The position numbers were made by a program, and so were the translations under genes. Positions 24,534-34,545 of a stretch of DNA of 35,114 bases are shown here, one piece after another (the first letter of the stretch is position 1; the number at the start of each line of letters is the position of its first letter). Below the pieces are notes generated by a model. It worked only from the letters and a program-made list of their open reading frames with translations. It was not told the origin of the DNA and ran no database searches. The DNA is from Stenotrophomonas sp. 278 (GTDB lineage Bacteria > Pseudomonadota > Gammaproteobacteria > Xanthomonadales > Xanthomonadaceae), in NCBI RefSeq assembly GCF_003935715.1, contig NZ_RHPP01000028.1, positions 1 to 35,114 on the forward strand, read 5' to 3'.

Positions 24534-24915
24534 TCCAGCCGGCACCGGCATCGGTCTCATCCGGTCCGACGATGCGATAGCGCGCCGTATCGCCGCTGTC
24601 GACATTCTCCAGTTCCACCCAGGCCCCGAAGAACACCGCCTGCGCATCGGTCGGCACGGTATCCACCACGCGCAGCGATTCCAGTCGCTTGGTCAGGTAG
24701 CGCACCCGGCGGTCAATCTCGCCCAGCTGCTTCTTGCGGTAGGTGTACTCGGCATTCTCCGAGCGGTCACCCTCGGCGGCTGCCGCCGCCAGCGCCTTTA
24801 CCACCTCCGGTCGCTTCACCCGCCACAGCTCGTCCAGTTCACTTTTCAGGCGCTGATGCCCCTGTGCGGTGATCAGCGCCGTGCTCTTCTCGCCCGGTGG
24901 ACGCCAACGCGACAT
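24412..24915 (-). CDS. greB: Transcript cleavage factor GreB
   Basis: The 167-residue protein rescues stalled RNA polymerase by stimulating cleavage of backtracked RNA. The N-terminal coiled coil carries the acidic tip in [24 protein letters not shown], the part that reaches the polymerase active site. The C-terminal FKBP-like domain contains [42 protein letters not shown]. The YTYRKKQL segment and length favour GreB over GreA. Its ATG overlaps the stop of the upstream ATPase gene by one base (TGATG), and its 3' end overlaps the converging DUF3025 gene by 122 bases. Confidence 0.95.
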   Translation of the reverse strand: MSRWRPPGEKSTALITAQGHQRLKSELDELWRVKRPEVVKALAAAAAEGDRSENAEYTYRKKQLGEIDRRVRYLTKRLESLRVVDTVPTDAQAVFFGAWVELENVDSGDTARYRIVGPDETDAGAGWISIDSPLARALLKKRVDDEFEVELPSGRTGFAILAVEYSV

Positions 24916-26420
24916 CAGCGTTTGCCGCCGAAGATGCTGCCCAGAATGCCGCGCACGATCTGGTTGCCCAGCTTGGTGCCGACCGTGCGGGTGGTCTGCT
25001 TGGCCATGGTTTCGATCATGCCCTGGCGACGCTTGGTGCCGAAAATGGCGTCCTTGATCGACTGCCCGAAGCCGTTGTCCTGCGCCTCATCCTGTTCGCG
25101 CGTGCGCGCCTTCGGAATGTCGGCCTGCTGCACGGCCTTCTCCGCACGCTGCGCCAGCAGTTCGGCGGCCGATTCGCGGTTTACTGGCGTGTCATAGCGG
25201 GTGCCCACGGGACTGCCGGCACGCACCTGCGCCCGCTCGGCCTCGGTGATTGCCCCCATCCGGCAGCGCGGCGGCGCAATCCGGGTCTGCTGCACGGGCG
25301 AGGGGATGCCCTTGTCCTGCAGGGTGGAGACCAGCGCCTCGCCGGTGCCGAGCAGGGACAGCGTCGCCACCACATCCAGCTTCGGGTTCGGGACGAAGGT
25401 TTCGGCGGCGATCTTCACCGCCTTCTGGTCGCGCGGCGTGAACGCACGCAGCGCATGCTGCACCCGGTTGCCGAGCTGGCCCAGGATGTTGGCGGGCACG
25501 TCATCGGGGAACTGCGAGCAGAAGTACACGCCCACGCCCTTGGAGCGGATCAGCCGCACCACCTGCTCGATGCGCTGCACCAGCGCCGCCGGGGCGTCGT
25601 CGAACAGCAGGTGTGCCTCGTCGAAAATGAAAACCAGCCTGGGTTTGTCCAGGTCGCCCACTTCCGGCAGGGTCTCGAACAGTTCCGACAGCAGCCACAG
25701 CAGGAAGGTCGAATACAGGCGCGGTTTGAGCACCAGCTGGTCGGCAGCGAGAATGCCGATCACGCCGCGTCCGTCGTGGTTGACCCGCATCAGATCGGCC
25801 AGCTCCAGGGCCGGCTCGCCGAAGAACGCCTCGCCTCCGTCCTGGGAGAGCCGGAGCAGGGCGCGCTGGATCGCGGCCACGGTCTGCGCGCTGACCAGCC
25901 CATACTCGGTCGAGATGTCCTTGCGCTCGTCGGCCACCAGGCCGAGCAGGGCGCGCAGGTCATCCAGGTCGAGCAGCAGCAGGCCACGGTCGTCGGCCAG
26001 CTTGAACACGATGTCCAGCACGCCGGCCTGGGTGTCATTGAGTTCCAGGATGCGCGCCAGCAGGGTCGGGCCCATTTCGCTGACGGTGGTCCGCACCGGA
26101 TGGCCCAGCTTGCCGTACAGGTCCCAGAAGACCGTCGGGCTGCCGCTGGGTGCGTAGTCGTTCACGCCGATTTCCTGCGCGCGCTGCAGCAGCTTCTCGC
26201 CGCCGGCACCCGGGACCGCCAGGCCGGCGACATCGCCCTTCACGTCGGCCAGGAACACCGGCACTCCGATCCGCGAGAAACCCTCTGCCAGGGTCATCAA
26301 GGTCACGGTCTTGCCGGTGCCGGTGGCTCCGGCCACCAGTCCGTGCCGGTTGCCCAGCGCGGGTTGCAGCGTGACGGCGATATCGTCAGTGACGCCTTTG
26401 CCAAGCAGGATCGGGTCCAT
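24915..26420 (-). CDS. HerA-like ATPase, DUF853/YjgR family
   Basis: The 501-residue protein has a P-loop GATGTGKT at 31-38 and Walker B in [12 protein letters not shown]. The DUF853 organisation includes [11 protein letters not shown], the [21 protein letters not shown] segment and the [36 protein letters not shown] arginine region. It ends in a Gly/Lys-rich tail (GSIFGGKR). The family is related to the HerA/FtsK translocases, but a nuclease partner such as NurA is not next to it. E. coli YjgR is the known counterpart; its role is undefined. The start is ATG 26420 rather than the TTG two codons upstream. Translation is coupled to greB. Confidence 0.92.
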   Translation of the reverse strand: MDPILLGKGVTDDIAVTLQPALGNRHGLVAGATGTGKTVTLMTLAEGFSRIGVPVFLADVKGDVAGLAVPGAGGEKLLQRAQEIGVNDYAPSGSPTVFWDLYGKLGHPVRTTVSEMGPTLLARILELNDTQAGVLDIVFKLADDRGLLLLDLDDLRALLGLVADERKDISTEYGLVSAQTVAAIQRALLRLSQDGGEAFFGEPALELADLMRVNHDGRGVIGILAADQLVLKPRLYSTFLLWLLSELFETLPEVGDLDKPRLVFIFDEAHLLFDDAPAALVQRIEQVVRLIRSKGVGVYFCSQFPDDVPANILGQLGNRVQHALRAFTPRDQKAVKIAAETFVPNPKLDVVATLSLLGTGEALVSTLQDKGIPSPVQQTRIAPPRCRMGAITEAERAQVRAGSPVGTRYDTPVNRESAAELLAQRAEKAVQQADIPKARTREQDEAQDNGFGQSIKDAIFGTKRRQGMIETMAKQTTRTVGTKLGNQIVRGILGSIFGGKR

Positions 26421-26551
26421 GGTCAACTCGCTGTGGTCGGGCAGGTGAATGGGGAAATTCTAAACGCCGGAAGGGGGCCGGCGCTCGACCGGGTTGCCCC
26501 GATGCAAGCCGCGCGGCTACTCTGCCTGCTCATTCGTTCACAGTGCCAAAG

Positions 26552-28156
26552 ATGCCCGTTCCTGTCCTGTTTGTCCGTGGTTGGCCGCTGCTGGCATTGG
26601 CTGCTCTGTTCACCGTCGCGCCGCAGGCGCAGGCCCAGCGCGTCTCGGCACGCGACAAGGTCAAGATCGAGGCGCTGGAGCAGCGCATGGCCGCCGCTGA
26701 AAAGCGTTTTGCCGATGCCCAGGTGCTGGTCGCCAACGCCGACCCCAAGGGGCGCAACGAAAGTGATGCGGCGCTGGAAGACATGGAGGACGTGGTCAGC
26801 GCCTGTGTGGTGCAGAAGGGCTGCCAGGTCAGCAACCTGTTGATCACCTACAAGCGCCTGCTGAAGAGCAGCGCCGACGCGGGCAGCGAAGAGGAACAGG
26901 AGATCGCGGGCAGCGGCCCGGCGCTGCTGGAGGCCGACCCGGACCATATCGGCCCGCTGGCGGCCGATGTCCCCGAGGCGGCACGTGCCGCCGCACTCCT
27001 CAACGACAAGCGCCATGCCTTCGACAACATGGTCGAGTACAACCCCGCCGTCCAGGCCGGCATTCGTCGCTGGCTGACCGACATGCGTCCGGCGTTGCTG
27101 ACCAGTTACGAGAACTACCAGAACCTGCGCTCGGTGATGTGGCCGGAGTGGGAAAAGCGCGGCCTCCCCGAGGCGCTGCTGTTCGGCATCATGGCCAAGG
27201 AATCCAATGGACGCGTGCACGCCAGTTCGCGCGCGGGCGCGGCAGGCCTGATGCAGTTCATGCCGGCCACCGGCCGTCGCTTCGGCCTGGGCCCGGACGG
27301 CACCGGGTTTGACACCCGTTTCGACGCGCGCAGTGCGGCCGAGGCCAGCGCCACCTACCTCAACGAGCGCATGCGCGAGCTCAACAACAGCGTCGAGCTG
27401 TCGCTGGCCGGCTACAACGGCGGCGAAGGTCGCGCTTTGCGCGTGTTCCGGCAGAACCCGGGGCAGGGCTTCTGGGTGGACGGCGTGTACAACCAGTTCC
27501 CGGCCGAAACCAAGGATTACGTGCCCATGGTGATCGCCGCCGCCTGGATCTACCTGCACCCGCAGCAATACGGCGTCGAGTTCCCCAAGATCAGCGCGCA
27601 GCCGGCCACCCTGCGCCTGGCCAAGTCGACCACCATCTACGAACTGACCATCTGCCTGGGCAGCGCCGGCACCCGCGACGGCTACATGCGCGTGCTGCGC
27701 AACCTCAACCCGCGTTACGAGGCGGACGGCTGGATTCCGGCCGGCACGATCATCAACGCCACCACCCGCATTGCCGGCCTGTACAACCGTTACTGCGTGT
27801 CCGGTCCACGCGCGGACCTGGCCCGCACCCTGATCACGGCGGACCTCAATGCCGCCATCGTGCGTCCCAATGCCGTCAGCTATACCGGCAACGTGGCGGT
27901 CGGCAGCGTGGTGCCGATGGCCGGCGTGGAAGCCGCGGCAGCCGCCACCGCGCCCACCGCGCCGGTGGCCGTGGCGGCCAAGCCCAAGCCCAAGCCGGTG
28001 CGCAGCGTGAAGGTGGGCAAGGGCGATACCCTGGGGCGGATCTCGGACAAATACAGCTGCGACCTGCGCGAGCTGGCCCGGGCCAACGGGCTCAAGGCTC
28101 CGGCCTACGCACTGCGGCAGGGGCAGTCCTTGAAACTGCAGGGATGCGGGAAGTAA
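26552..28156 (+). CDS. MltD-like membrane-bound lytic transglycosylase
   Basis: From ATG 26552 the product has 534 residues. It has a signal peptide (LLALAALFTVAPQAQAQ) and a coiled-coil N-terminal region. The SLT domain carries the catalytic Glu217 in IMAKESNGRVHASSRAGAAGLMQFMPATGRRFG and the distal LSLAGYNGGEGRALR. The C-terminal LysM domain reads VKVGKGDTLGRISDKYSCDLRELARANGL. It should cleave the glycan strands of peptidoglycan with 1,6-anhydro products in the periplasm. No lipobox Cys is seen at the signal end, unlike E. coli MltD, so it may be soluble or signal-anchored. A GTG start at 26543 is possible. Only one LysM repeat is present. Confidence 0.92.
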   Translation: MPVPVLFVRGWPLLALAALFTVAPQAQAQRVSARDKVKIEALEQRMAAAEKRFADAQVLVANADPKGRNESDAALEDMEDVVSACVVQKGCQVSNLLITYKRLLKSSADAGSEEEQEIAGSGPALLEADPDHIGPLAADVPEAARAAALLNDKRHAFDNMVEYNPAVQAGIRRWLTDMRPALLTSYENYQNLRSVMWPEWEKRGLPEALLFGIMAKESNGRVHASSRAGAAGLMQFMPATGRRFGLGPDGTGFDTRFDARSAAEASATYLNERMRELNNSVELSLAGYNGGEGRALRVFRQNPGQGFWVDGVYNQFPAETKDYVPMVIAAAWIYLHPQQYGVEFPKISAQPATLRLAKSTTIYELTICLGSAGTRDGYMRVLRNLNPRYEADGWIPAGTIINATTRIAGLYNRYCVSGPRADLARTLITADLNAAIVRPNAVSYTGNVAVGSVVPMAGVEAAAAATAPTAPVAVAAKPKPKPVRSVKVGKGDTLGRISDKYSCDLRELARANGLKAPAYALRQGQSLKLQGCGK

Positions 28157-28208
28157 CCCGGAACCTGTTAGGCTCGCCGCCATTGAAGCGCTCTTTTAAG
28201 GAATGACG

Positions 28209-28571
28209 ATGGATATCACCGCCATCAACGAGATGTTCGCCAACATTCGTGAGAACACGGACTGGGACCTGCAGGGCAACCTGGTGTGGGGCTACTTCTT
28301 CGTCAACACCACCCCGGAGCCGCTGCAGGGGCTGGCCAACGTGCTGGAAGGCCAGGGCTACACCGTGGTCGAGCTGTTCGAGCCGGAGCTGGAAGAGGGC
28401 GAAGCGCCGTACCACGTGCTGCATGTGGAGAAGATCGAGATCCACACCGCCGAGTCGCTGGACAAGCGCAATCATGAGCTGCAGGCGCTGGCCGAAGCCA
28501 ATGGCGTCGAGGATTACGACGGCATGGACGTCGGCCCCGTGGAGTTCGCGCACGGCGGCGACGACGCCTGA
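28209..28571 (+). CDS. rraB: Ribonuclease E inhibitor RraB-like protein
   Basis: The 120-residue acidic protein matches the RraB family, which binds RNase E and changes which RNAs are degraded. Typical segments are WDLQGNLVWGYFFVN, LEGQGYTVVELFEPE, YHVLHVEKIEIHTAESLDKRNHELQALAEANGVEDYDGMDVGPV. ATG 28209 is chosen because AAGGA (28198-28202) stands 6 bases upstream; the ATG at 28203 is too close to it. A paired SMAG element follows the stop, and the gene converges on psd. Confidence 0.88.
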   Translation: MDITAINEMFANIRENTDWDLQGNLVWGYFFVNTTPEPLQGLANVLEGQGYTVVELFEPELEEGEAPYHVLHVEKIEIHTAESLDKRNHELQALAEANGVEDYDGMDVGPVEFAHGGDDA

Positions 28572-28577
28572 GGCCCG

Positions 28578-28631
28578 GTATCGACCAACGGTCGATACCT
28601 ACCCCGGTAGGTCACGACCGTTGGTCGTGAC
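28578..28631. repeat. SMAG palindrome pair, heads inward
   Basis: Unit 28578-28602 (minus strand, GTAG at 28602-28599) and unit 28607-28631 (plus strand, GTAG at 28607-28610) face each other. Each is a hairpin, with similar but non-identical cores (GACCAACGGTC and GACCGTTGGTC). They lie between the convergent rraB and psd genes, where they may act in RNA 3' ends. Confidence 0.85.
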
Positions 28632-28640
28632 GCCCGTCCC

Positions 28641-29483
28641 TCAGCGCAACACCGCCAGCGCCTCGCCCAAGCGCACTGCACGCTCGGCATCCAGATGCGG
28701 CGCAAACTCGGCCACGCCCGGCGGCAGCAGCACGATCACGGTCGAGCCGTAGTTGAACCGCGCCATCTCCGCAAACCGCTCCAGGGTGACGCCCTTGCCG
28801 CGATAGTCCTTGCGCAGGATGCGGTCGCCATAGGTGGGAATCTCTTCACCGCCCCATACTGTTTCCACGCCCGACACCAGCAGAGCACCCACCATCACCT
28901 GCACCATCGGCCCGAAGTCGGTCTCGAAGTGGCACACCAGGCGTTCGTTGCGCGCGAACAGCGCCGGCACCGTGTTCACTGCCGCCGGACCCACGCTGAA
29001 CAGCCGGCCCGGCACATGTACGGTCTCGACCAGGGTGCCGGTCCAGGGCATGTGCACGCGGTGGTAGTCCTTCGGCGACAGGTACACCGTGGCGAACAGG
29101 CCATGGCGGAACACCTCGGCGGCCTCGGCATCGCCCAGCAGCTGCGCGGCGGTGAACGACTGGCCTTTGGCCTGGAAGATCACCCCGTCCTCGATCGCGC
29201 CCAGCTGGCTGATGCGACCGTCGGCCGGCATCAACAGGCTGCGCAGGTTGGCATCGGGCACGCGCGCCCCCGGCTTCAGCGCCCGGGTGAAGAACTGGTT
29301 GAAGGTCGGATAGCTGCGCGGGTCCGGGTTGGCCGCTTCGGCCAGGTTTACCCCGAACTTCTCGGTCACGGTGTCGATCAGCCAGCGCGAGATCTTCGGG
29401 TTGCTGGAATACGCCAGGCTCCGCGCCATGGACGACAGCAGGCGGTGCGGCAGGACGTAGGTCAGCTTCGTGGTCAGGCTCAT
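28641..29483 (-). CDS. psd: Phosphatidylserine decarboxylase
   Basis: The 280-residue proenzyme makes phosphatidylethanolamine from phosphatidylserine at the inner membrane. It has the charge-relay Asp88 in PADGR and His144 in DYHRVHMPW, and the self-cleavage site Gly246-Ser247-Thr248 in FNYGST, where Ser247 becomes the pyruvoyl cofactor of the alpha chain. LGST is the usual motif, and YGST is a small variation with the cleaved residues intact. The start overlaps the stop of the SCO gene (ATGA), so the two are coupled. Confidence 0.95.
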   Translation of the reverse strand: MSLTTKLTYVLPHRLLSSMARSLAYSSNPKISRWLIDTVTEKFGVNLAEAANPDPRSYPTFNQFFTRALKPGARVPDANLRSLLMPADGRISQLGAIEDGVIFQAKGQSFTAAQLLGDAEAAEVFRHGLFATVYLSPKDYHRVHMPWTGTLVETVHVPGRLFSVGPAAVNTVPALFARNERLVCHFETDFGPMVQVMVGALLVSGVETVWGGEEIPTYGDRILRKDYRGKGVTLERFAEMARFNYGSTVIVLLPPGVAEFAPHLDAERAVRLGEALAVLR

Positions 29484-30130
29484 GGTGCGGTTTTCTCGGT
29501 CAGCAGCTGCAGGTCGCGGGCAATGGCCTGCGCCTGGAAGGGCGGGCGGATCAGGCCGGCCAGCTTGCCGTCCGGGTCCAGGACGGCCAGGCTGGCCGAG
29601 TGCTCCAGGGTGTAGTCTTGGGGGTTTTCATCAAAATGCCTGCCTTCCACCTTCTGGAACACAAAGCCCAGCGAGGTGGCAAAGCGTTCCAGAGAGGGCA
29701 CGTCCGCGGTGGCCGCCAGGGTGTCCTTGTGGAAGGCGTGCACGTACTCGCCCAGCCGGGCCGGCGTATCGCGCTCGGGGTCCACGGAAACGAACAGCAC
29801 GCGCGGACGCAGGCTCTCAGGCTGGCTTTCCCAGGTTTTCTGGGCGCGCGCCAGGTCGGCCAAGGTCGTCGGGCAGACGTCCGGACAGAACGTGAAGCCC
29901 AGGAACACCAGCGTCCAGTGGCCCTTGAGCTCGCCGGGAATCATCCGGGTGCCGTCGGACTGGCCCAGGTTGAAGTCCGGCAGCGGGCGCGGCTGCGGGT
30001 AGAACGTGATCGATTCGGTGGCGGGGTGGTTGGCCGCCGGCTTCGGTGCGAACACCTTCTGCGCCGTCACCAGCCCCAGCCCGGCGGCCAGCGCGATGAT
30101 CAGGATGATGCCTGTGGTGCGGTTGAACAT
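29480..30130 (-). CDS. SCO family copper-binding protein
   Basis: The 216-residue thioredoxin-fold protein is anchored by an N-terminal helix ([15 protein letters not shown]). The copper site is CPDVCP (Cys82, Cys86) with the distant His177 in [16 protein letters not shown] proteins deliver copper to, or reduce, the CuA site of cytochrome c oxidase in the periplasm. No oxidase genes are in the window; the operon partner is psd through a 4-base overlap. ATG 30130 starts the membrane helix directly; an in-frame reading up to 30301 crosses the prmB promoter and is rejected. Confidence 0.93.
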   Translation of the reverse strand: MFNRTTGIILIIALAAGLGLVTAQKVFAPKPAANHPATESITFYPQPRPLPDFNLGQSDGTRMIPGELKGHWTLVFLGFTFCPDVCPTTLADLARAQKTWESQPESLRPRVLFVSVDPERDTPARLGEYVHAFHKDTLAATADVPSLERFATSLGFVFQKVEGRHFDENPQDYTLEHSASLAVLDPDGKLAGLIRPPFQAQAIARDLQLLTEKTAP

Positions 30131-30158
30131 GGAGGACCCGTTTCCGGAGTGGCCCACC

Positions 30159-30164
30159 ATCATA
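30159..30164 (-). promoter_or_regulatory. Possible -10 element of the SCO-psd operon
   Basis: TATGAT on the minus strand lies 28 bases upstream of the SCO ATG, in the divergent region shared with prmB. No -35 was found. Confidence 0.3.
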
Positions 30165-30229
30165 GGGGAGGGCTCCGGCCCCGCCCAGCCGTTTCGCCTG
30201 CAACGGATGCCGCCGCCCCTTCCAGCGCC

Positions 30230-30235
30230 TATAAT
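30230..30235 (+). promoter_or_regulatory. -10 element of the prmB-aroC transcript
   Basis: A consensus TATAAT lies 28 bases upstream of the prmB ATG. The -35 is not recognisable, as is common in this GC-rich background. Confidence 0.45.
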
Positions 30236-30263
30236 CGGGGGCCAATTTGTCTGTTGCCTTGCC

Positions 30264-31193
30264 ATGACTGCCGATACGGCCGCCGAACTCCATACGATCA
30301 TCGACCTGATCCGCTACGGCACCAGCCGTTTCAACGCCGCCGGGCTGACCTTCGGGCACAGCTACGACAACGCCCTGGACGAGGCCACCCAGCTGGTCCT
30401 GCACAGCCTGCACCTGCCGCACGACCTTGGTCCGGCCTATGGTCAGGCACGGGTCACCCGCGACGAGAAGCTGCAGGTGCTGGAGCTGTTCCAGCGCCGT
30501 ATCGATGAGCGCATTCCGGCCGCCTATCTCACTGGCGAGGCCTGGTTTGCAGGCCTGAGCTTCAAGAGCGACACCCGCGCGCTGGTGCCGCGCTCGCCGA
30601 TCGCCGAGCTGATCGAATCCGGCTTTGAACCCTGGCTGGCCGGTCGCGACGTGCATCGCGCGCTGGACCTGTGCACCGGCTCGGGCTGCATCGCCATCGC
30701 CATGGGCCACTACTACCCGAACTGGGAAGTGGACGGCGTCGACCTCAGCGATGATGCGCTGTCGCTGGCCGAAGAGAACAAGGAGCGCCTGCAGGCGCAC
30801 AATGTCACCCTGCTCAAGTCCGACCTGTTCAATGGCCTCACCGGTCGTCACTACGACCTGATCGTGACCAATCCGCCGTACGTCACCAATGACGAAACCG
30901 ACGCGCTGCCGCAGGAATACTCCTACGAGCCCGAAATGGGCCTGCGTGCCGGCGACGATGGCCTCGACCTGGTGCTGAAGATCCTGCGTGACGCCCCGCT
31001 GCACCTCAGCGAGGACGGCCTGCTGATCTGCGAAGTGGGCGAGTCCGAACAGCACCTGATCAAGCTGCTGCCGGAAGTGGACTTCGCCTGGGTGGAGTTC
31101 AAGGTCGGTCAGATGGGCATCTTCGCGGTCGAATGCCGCGAGCTGATCGCCCACAGCGCCCGCATCACCGAACTGGCGGCGCAGCGGCCGTGA
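30264..31193 (+). CDS. prmB: 50S ribosomal protein L3 glutamine methyltransferase PrmB
   Basis: The 309-residue enzyme transfers a methyl group from S-adenosylmethionine to a glutamine side chain of ribosomal protein L3. It has an N-terminal helical domain, the SAM-binding [14 protein letters not shown] at 133-146 and the catalytic NPPY at 203-206 that is shared with PrmC/HemK. The position just upstream of aroC is the common arrangement in gammaproteobacteria and favours PrmB over PrmC. The stop overlaps the aroC GTG (GTGA). An in-frame extension to 30006 is antisense to the SCO gene and rejected. Confidence 0.95.
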   Translation: MTADTAAELHTIIDLIRYGTSRFNAAGLTFGHSYDNALDEATQLVLHSLHLPHDLGPAYGQARVTRDEKLQVLELFQRRIDERIPAAYLTGEAWFAGLSFKSDTRALVPRSPIAELIESGFEPWLAGRDVHRALDLCTGSGCIAIAMGHYYPNWEVDGVDLSDDALSLAEENKERLQAHNVTLLKSDLFNGLTGRHYDLIVTNPPYVTNDETDALPQEYSYEPEMGLRAGDDGLDLVLKILRDAPLHLSEDGLLICEVGESEQHLIKLLPEVDFAWVEFKVGQMGIFAVECRELIAHSARITELAAQRP

Positions 31194-32293
31194 GTTCCAA
31201 TACCTTCGGCAAGCTCCTGTCGGTCACCACCTTCGGCGAATCGCACGGTCCGGCGATCGGCTGCGTGGTCGATGGCTGCCCGCCGGGGCTGGAACTGAGT
31301 GCCGACGAATTCGCCCACGACCTGCAGCGGCGTGCCACCGGCAAGAGCCGGCATACCTCGGCACGCCGCGAGGCCGATGAGGTCGAGATCCTCTCCGGCG
31401 TTTACGAAGGCCGTACCACCGGCATGCCGATCGCGCTGCTGATCCGCAACACCGACCAGCGCAGCAAGGATTACAGCAACATCGCCCAGCAGTTCCGCCC
31501 GGGCCATGCCGACTACAGCTACTGGCAGAAGTACGGCATCCGCGATCCGCGCGGCGGTGGTCGTTCGTCCGCGCGCGAAACCACCATGCGCGTGGCCGCC
31601 GGCGTCATCGCCAAGAAGTGGCTGGCGCAGCGCTACGGGGTCACGGTGCGCGGTTACCTCTCGCAGCTGGGCGAAATCACCCCCGCTGGGCACGACTGGT
31701 CGGCGGTGGAAGACAACCCGTTCTTCTGGCCGGTGGCCGAACAGGTGCCGGCGCTGGAAAGCTACATGGATGCGCTACGCAAGTCCGGCGACTCGGTCGG
31801 CGCGCGCGTCAACGTGGTCGCCGACGGCGTGCCGCCGGGCTGGGGCGAGCCGATCTACGGCAAGCTCGACGGCGAACTGGCGGCCGCGCTGATGAGCATC
31901 AATGCGGTCAAGGGCGTGGAAATCGGCGACGGCTTTGCCAGCGCCGCACAGAAGGGCACTGAACACCGTGACCTGATCACCCCGGAAGGTTTCACCAGCA
32001 ATCACGCTGGCGGCATCCTCGGCGGCATTTCCACCGGCCAGCAGGTGACCGCTTCGATTGTGCTCAAGCCGACCTCCAGCCTGCGCCTGCCCGGCGCGAC
32101 GGTGGACGCCACCGGTGCGGCCGTTGACGTCATCACCACCGGCCGCCACGATCCCTGCGTCGGTATCCGCGCGACCCCCATCGCCGAGGCGATGATGGCG
32201 CTGGTGCTGATGGACCAGGCGTTGCGTCACCGCGCCCAGTGTGGCGACGTCGGCGAGATCACCCCGCGTATTCCGGGAAGCATCGATGGCTGA
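31190..32293 (+). CDS. aroC: Chorismate synthase
   Basis: This 367-residue enzyme makes chorismate from 5-enolpyruvylshikimate-3-phosphate with reduced FMN, the last step of the shikimate pathway. The signatures [18 protein letters not shown] at the N-terminus, the central [31 protein letters not shown] and the C-terminal [23 protein letters not shown] are all present. The start is GTG 31190, which overlaps the prmB stop, indicating coupled translation. The 3' end overlaps the start of the next gene by 8 bases. Confidence 0.97.
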   Translation: MSSNTFGKLLSVTTFGESHGPAIGCVVDGCPPGLELSADEFAHDLQRRATGKSRHTSARREADEVEILSGVYEGRTTGMPIALLIRNTDQRSKDYSNIAQQFRPGHADYSYWQKYGIRDPRGGGRSSARETTMRVAAGVIAKKWLAQRYGVTVRGYLSQLGEITPAGHDWSAVEDNPFFWPVAEQVPALESYMDALRKSGDSVGARVNVVADGVPPGWGEPIYGKLDGELAAALMSINAVKGVEIGDGFASAAQKGTEHRDLITPEGFTSNHAGGILGGISTGQQVTASIVLKPTSSLRLPGATVDATGAAVDVITTGRHDPCVGIRATPIAEAMMALVLMDQALRHRAQCGDVGEITPRIPGSIDG

Positions 32294-33374
32294 GCAGCGT
32301 CCGAAGGTGTGGGTCAGTCAGCCGCTGTTCGATGACGTCATCGAACAGCTCGGGCAGCATTTCGACCTGACCGTGACCGACGCGGTGACGCGCTATGCGC
32401 CGAACCTGCTGGCCGAACGGCTGGCCCAGGTCGATGGCGCGCTGATCACCCTCAACGAACGCATTGGTGCGGCAGAAATCGCCGGTGCACCGCGGCTGCG
32501 CGCCATCGCCAACGTCGGCGTGGGCTACAACAATCTGGATGTCGATGCGCTCAGCGCGGCCGGCATCCTCGCCAGCAATACCCCGGATGTCCTCACCGAA
32601 ACCACCGCCGACCTCGGCTTTGCGCTGCTGATGGCAACCGCCCGGCGCATCACCGAGGCCGAGCGCTGGCTGCGTGACGGGCAGTGGGGGCAGTGGTCGT
32701 TCCAGACCATGCTGGGTGCCGATGTTCACGGCAGCACGCTGGGCATCCTCGGCATGGGCCGCATCGGCCAGGGCATTGCCCGTCGTGGCGCGCTCGGCTT
32801 TGGCATGCGCGTGCTGTACCACAACCGCTCGCGCCTGCCCGATGCCACCGAGGCAGAGGTGGGGGCGCAGTATGTCGACCTGGATACGCTGCTGGCGCAA
32901 GCCGATCACCTGGTGCTGGTGCTGCCGTACAGCGCCAGCTCGCATCACATCATCGATGCGGCCGCGCTGGCGAAGATGAAGCCAACCGCCACCCTGGTGA
33001 ACATCGCGCGGGGCGGCATCGTCGACGAGCTCGCCCTGGCCGACGCCCTGGCCCACGGCCGCCTTGCCGCCGCCGGTCTCGACGTTTTCGAAGGCGAGCC
33101 AACGGTGCGCCCGGAACTGCTGGCGCTGCACAACATCGTGCTGACCCCGCACATCGGCAGCGCCAGCCAGGCCACCCGCCGCGCGATGGTGCAGCTGGCG
33201 GTGGACAACCTGACCGCCGCGCTGGGGCAGGGCCCGAACGCGAATCACCCGCCGAGCGCGCTCAACGCCGACGCAGTGGCTGCCGTGAAAGCCGGCGGCG
33301 CTGCGGTGGGCGGCAAAAAAGACGACGCAAAACGATCGGGAACCGCGCCCCGGTTCCCTGACGTCACCATTTGA
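32286..33374 (+). CDS. D-2-hydroxyacid dehydrogenase (GhrB-like)
   Basis: The 362-residue protein belongs to the D-isomer-specific 2-hydroxyacid dehydrogenases. It has the NAD(P)-binding motif [15 protein letters not shown], the catalytic Arg in [10 protein letters not shown], Glu in DVFEGEP and His in LTPHIGSAS. Glyoxylate/hydroxypyruvate or 2-keto-acid reduction is the likely reaction, with the substrate undefined. It is not PdxB, whose C-terminal dimer domain is absent. The ATG lies within the end of aroC, after GGGAAG. The last roughly 35 residues ([21 protein letters not shown]) are a charged tail beyond the usual family end, partly made by a hairpin at 33338-33358. Confidence 0.9.
   Translation: MAEQRPKVWVSQPLFDDVIEQLGQHFDLTVTDAVTRYAPNLLAERLAQVDGALITLNERIGAAEIAGAPRLRAIANVGVGYNNLDVDALSAAGILASNTPDVLTETTADLGFALLMATARRITEAERWLRDGQWGQWSFQTMLGADVHGSTLGILGMGRIGQGIARRGALGFGMRVLYHNRSRLPDATEAEVGAQYVDLDTLLAQADHLVLVLPYSASSHHIIDAAALAKMKPTATLVNIARGGIVDELALADALAHGRLAAAGLDVFEGEPTVRPELLALHNIVLTPHIGSASQATRRAMVQLAVDNLTAALGQGPNANHPPSALNADAVAAVKAGGAAVGGKKDDAKRSGTAPRFPDVTI
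33338..33358 (+). other. Hairpin inside the 3' end of the hydroxyacid dehydrogenase gene
   Basis: GGGAACCG (33338-33345) pairs with CGGTTCCC (33351-33358) around a 5-base loop. The palindrome TGACGTCA (33359-33366) follows directly. There is no T-run, so it is not a standard terminator; it may pause or stabilise RNA before asd. Confidence 0.4.
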
Positions 33375-33465
33375 AGAACGCGTCGCCACGCGCCCTTGCA
33401 ATGCGGTAACCATGACGCCTTGCAGCCCTGTCTGATACTAAATTCGATCAACGAGCGAAATCCCA

Positions 33466-34491
<1,026 letters not shown>

Positions 34492-34497
34492 TGCAAC

Positions 34498-34514
34498 GCC
34501 ACGCCCTGCGTGGC
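34498..34514 (+). repeat. Degenerate SMAG palindrome without GTAG head
   Basis: GCCACGCCCTGCGTGGC forms a 7-base stem and is identical to the core of the pair at 11350-11419. The head reads GCAAC instead of GTAGA. It follows the asd stop and lies close to the fimV promoter. Confidence 0.65.
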
Positions 34515-34533
34515 TGGAATCGTCCGGAATCGC

Positions 34534-34539
34534 TATATT
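34534..34539 (+). promoter_or_regulatory. Possible -10 element of fimV
   Basis: TATATT ends 7 bases before the fimV ATG. No ribosome binding site lies between them, so a leaderless transcript is possible. Confidence 0.4.
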
Positions 34540-34545
34540 GCCGGC

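Noticed and set aside
26423-28183. 586-residue minus-strand frame
   Set aside because: It is antisense to the transglycosylase gene, which has a signal peptide, SLT and LysM domains.
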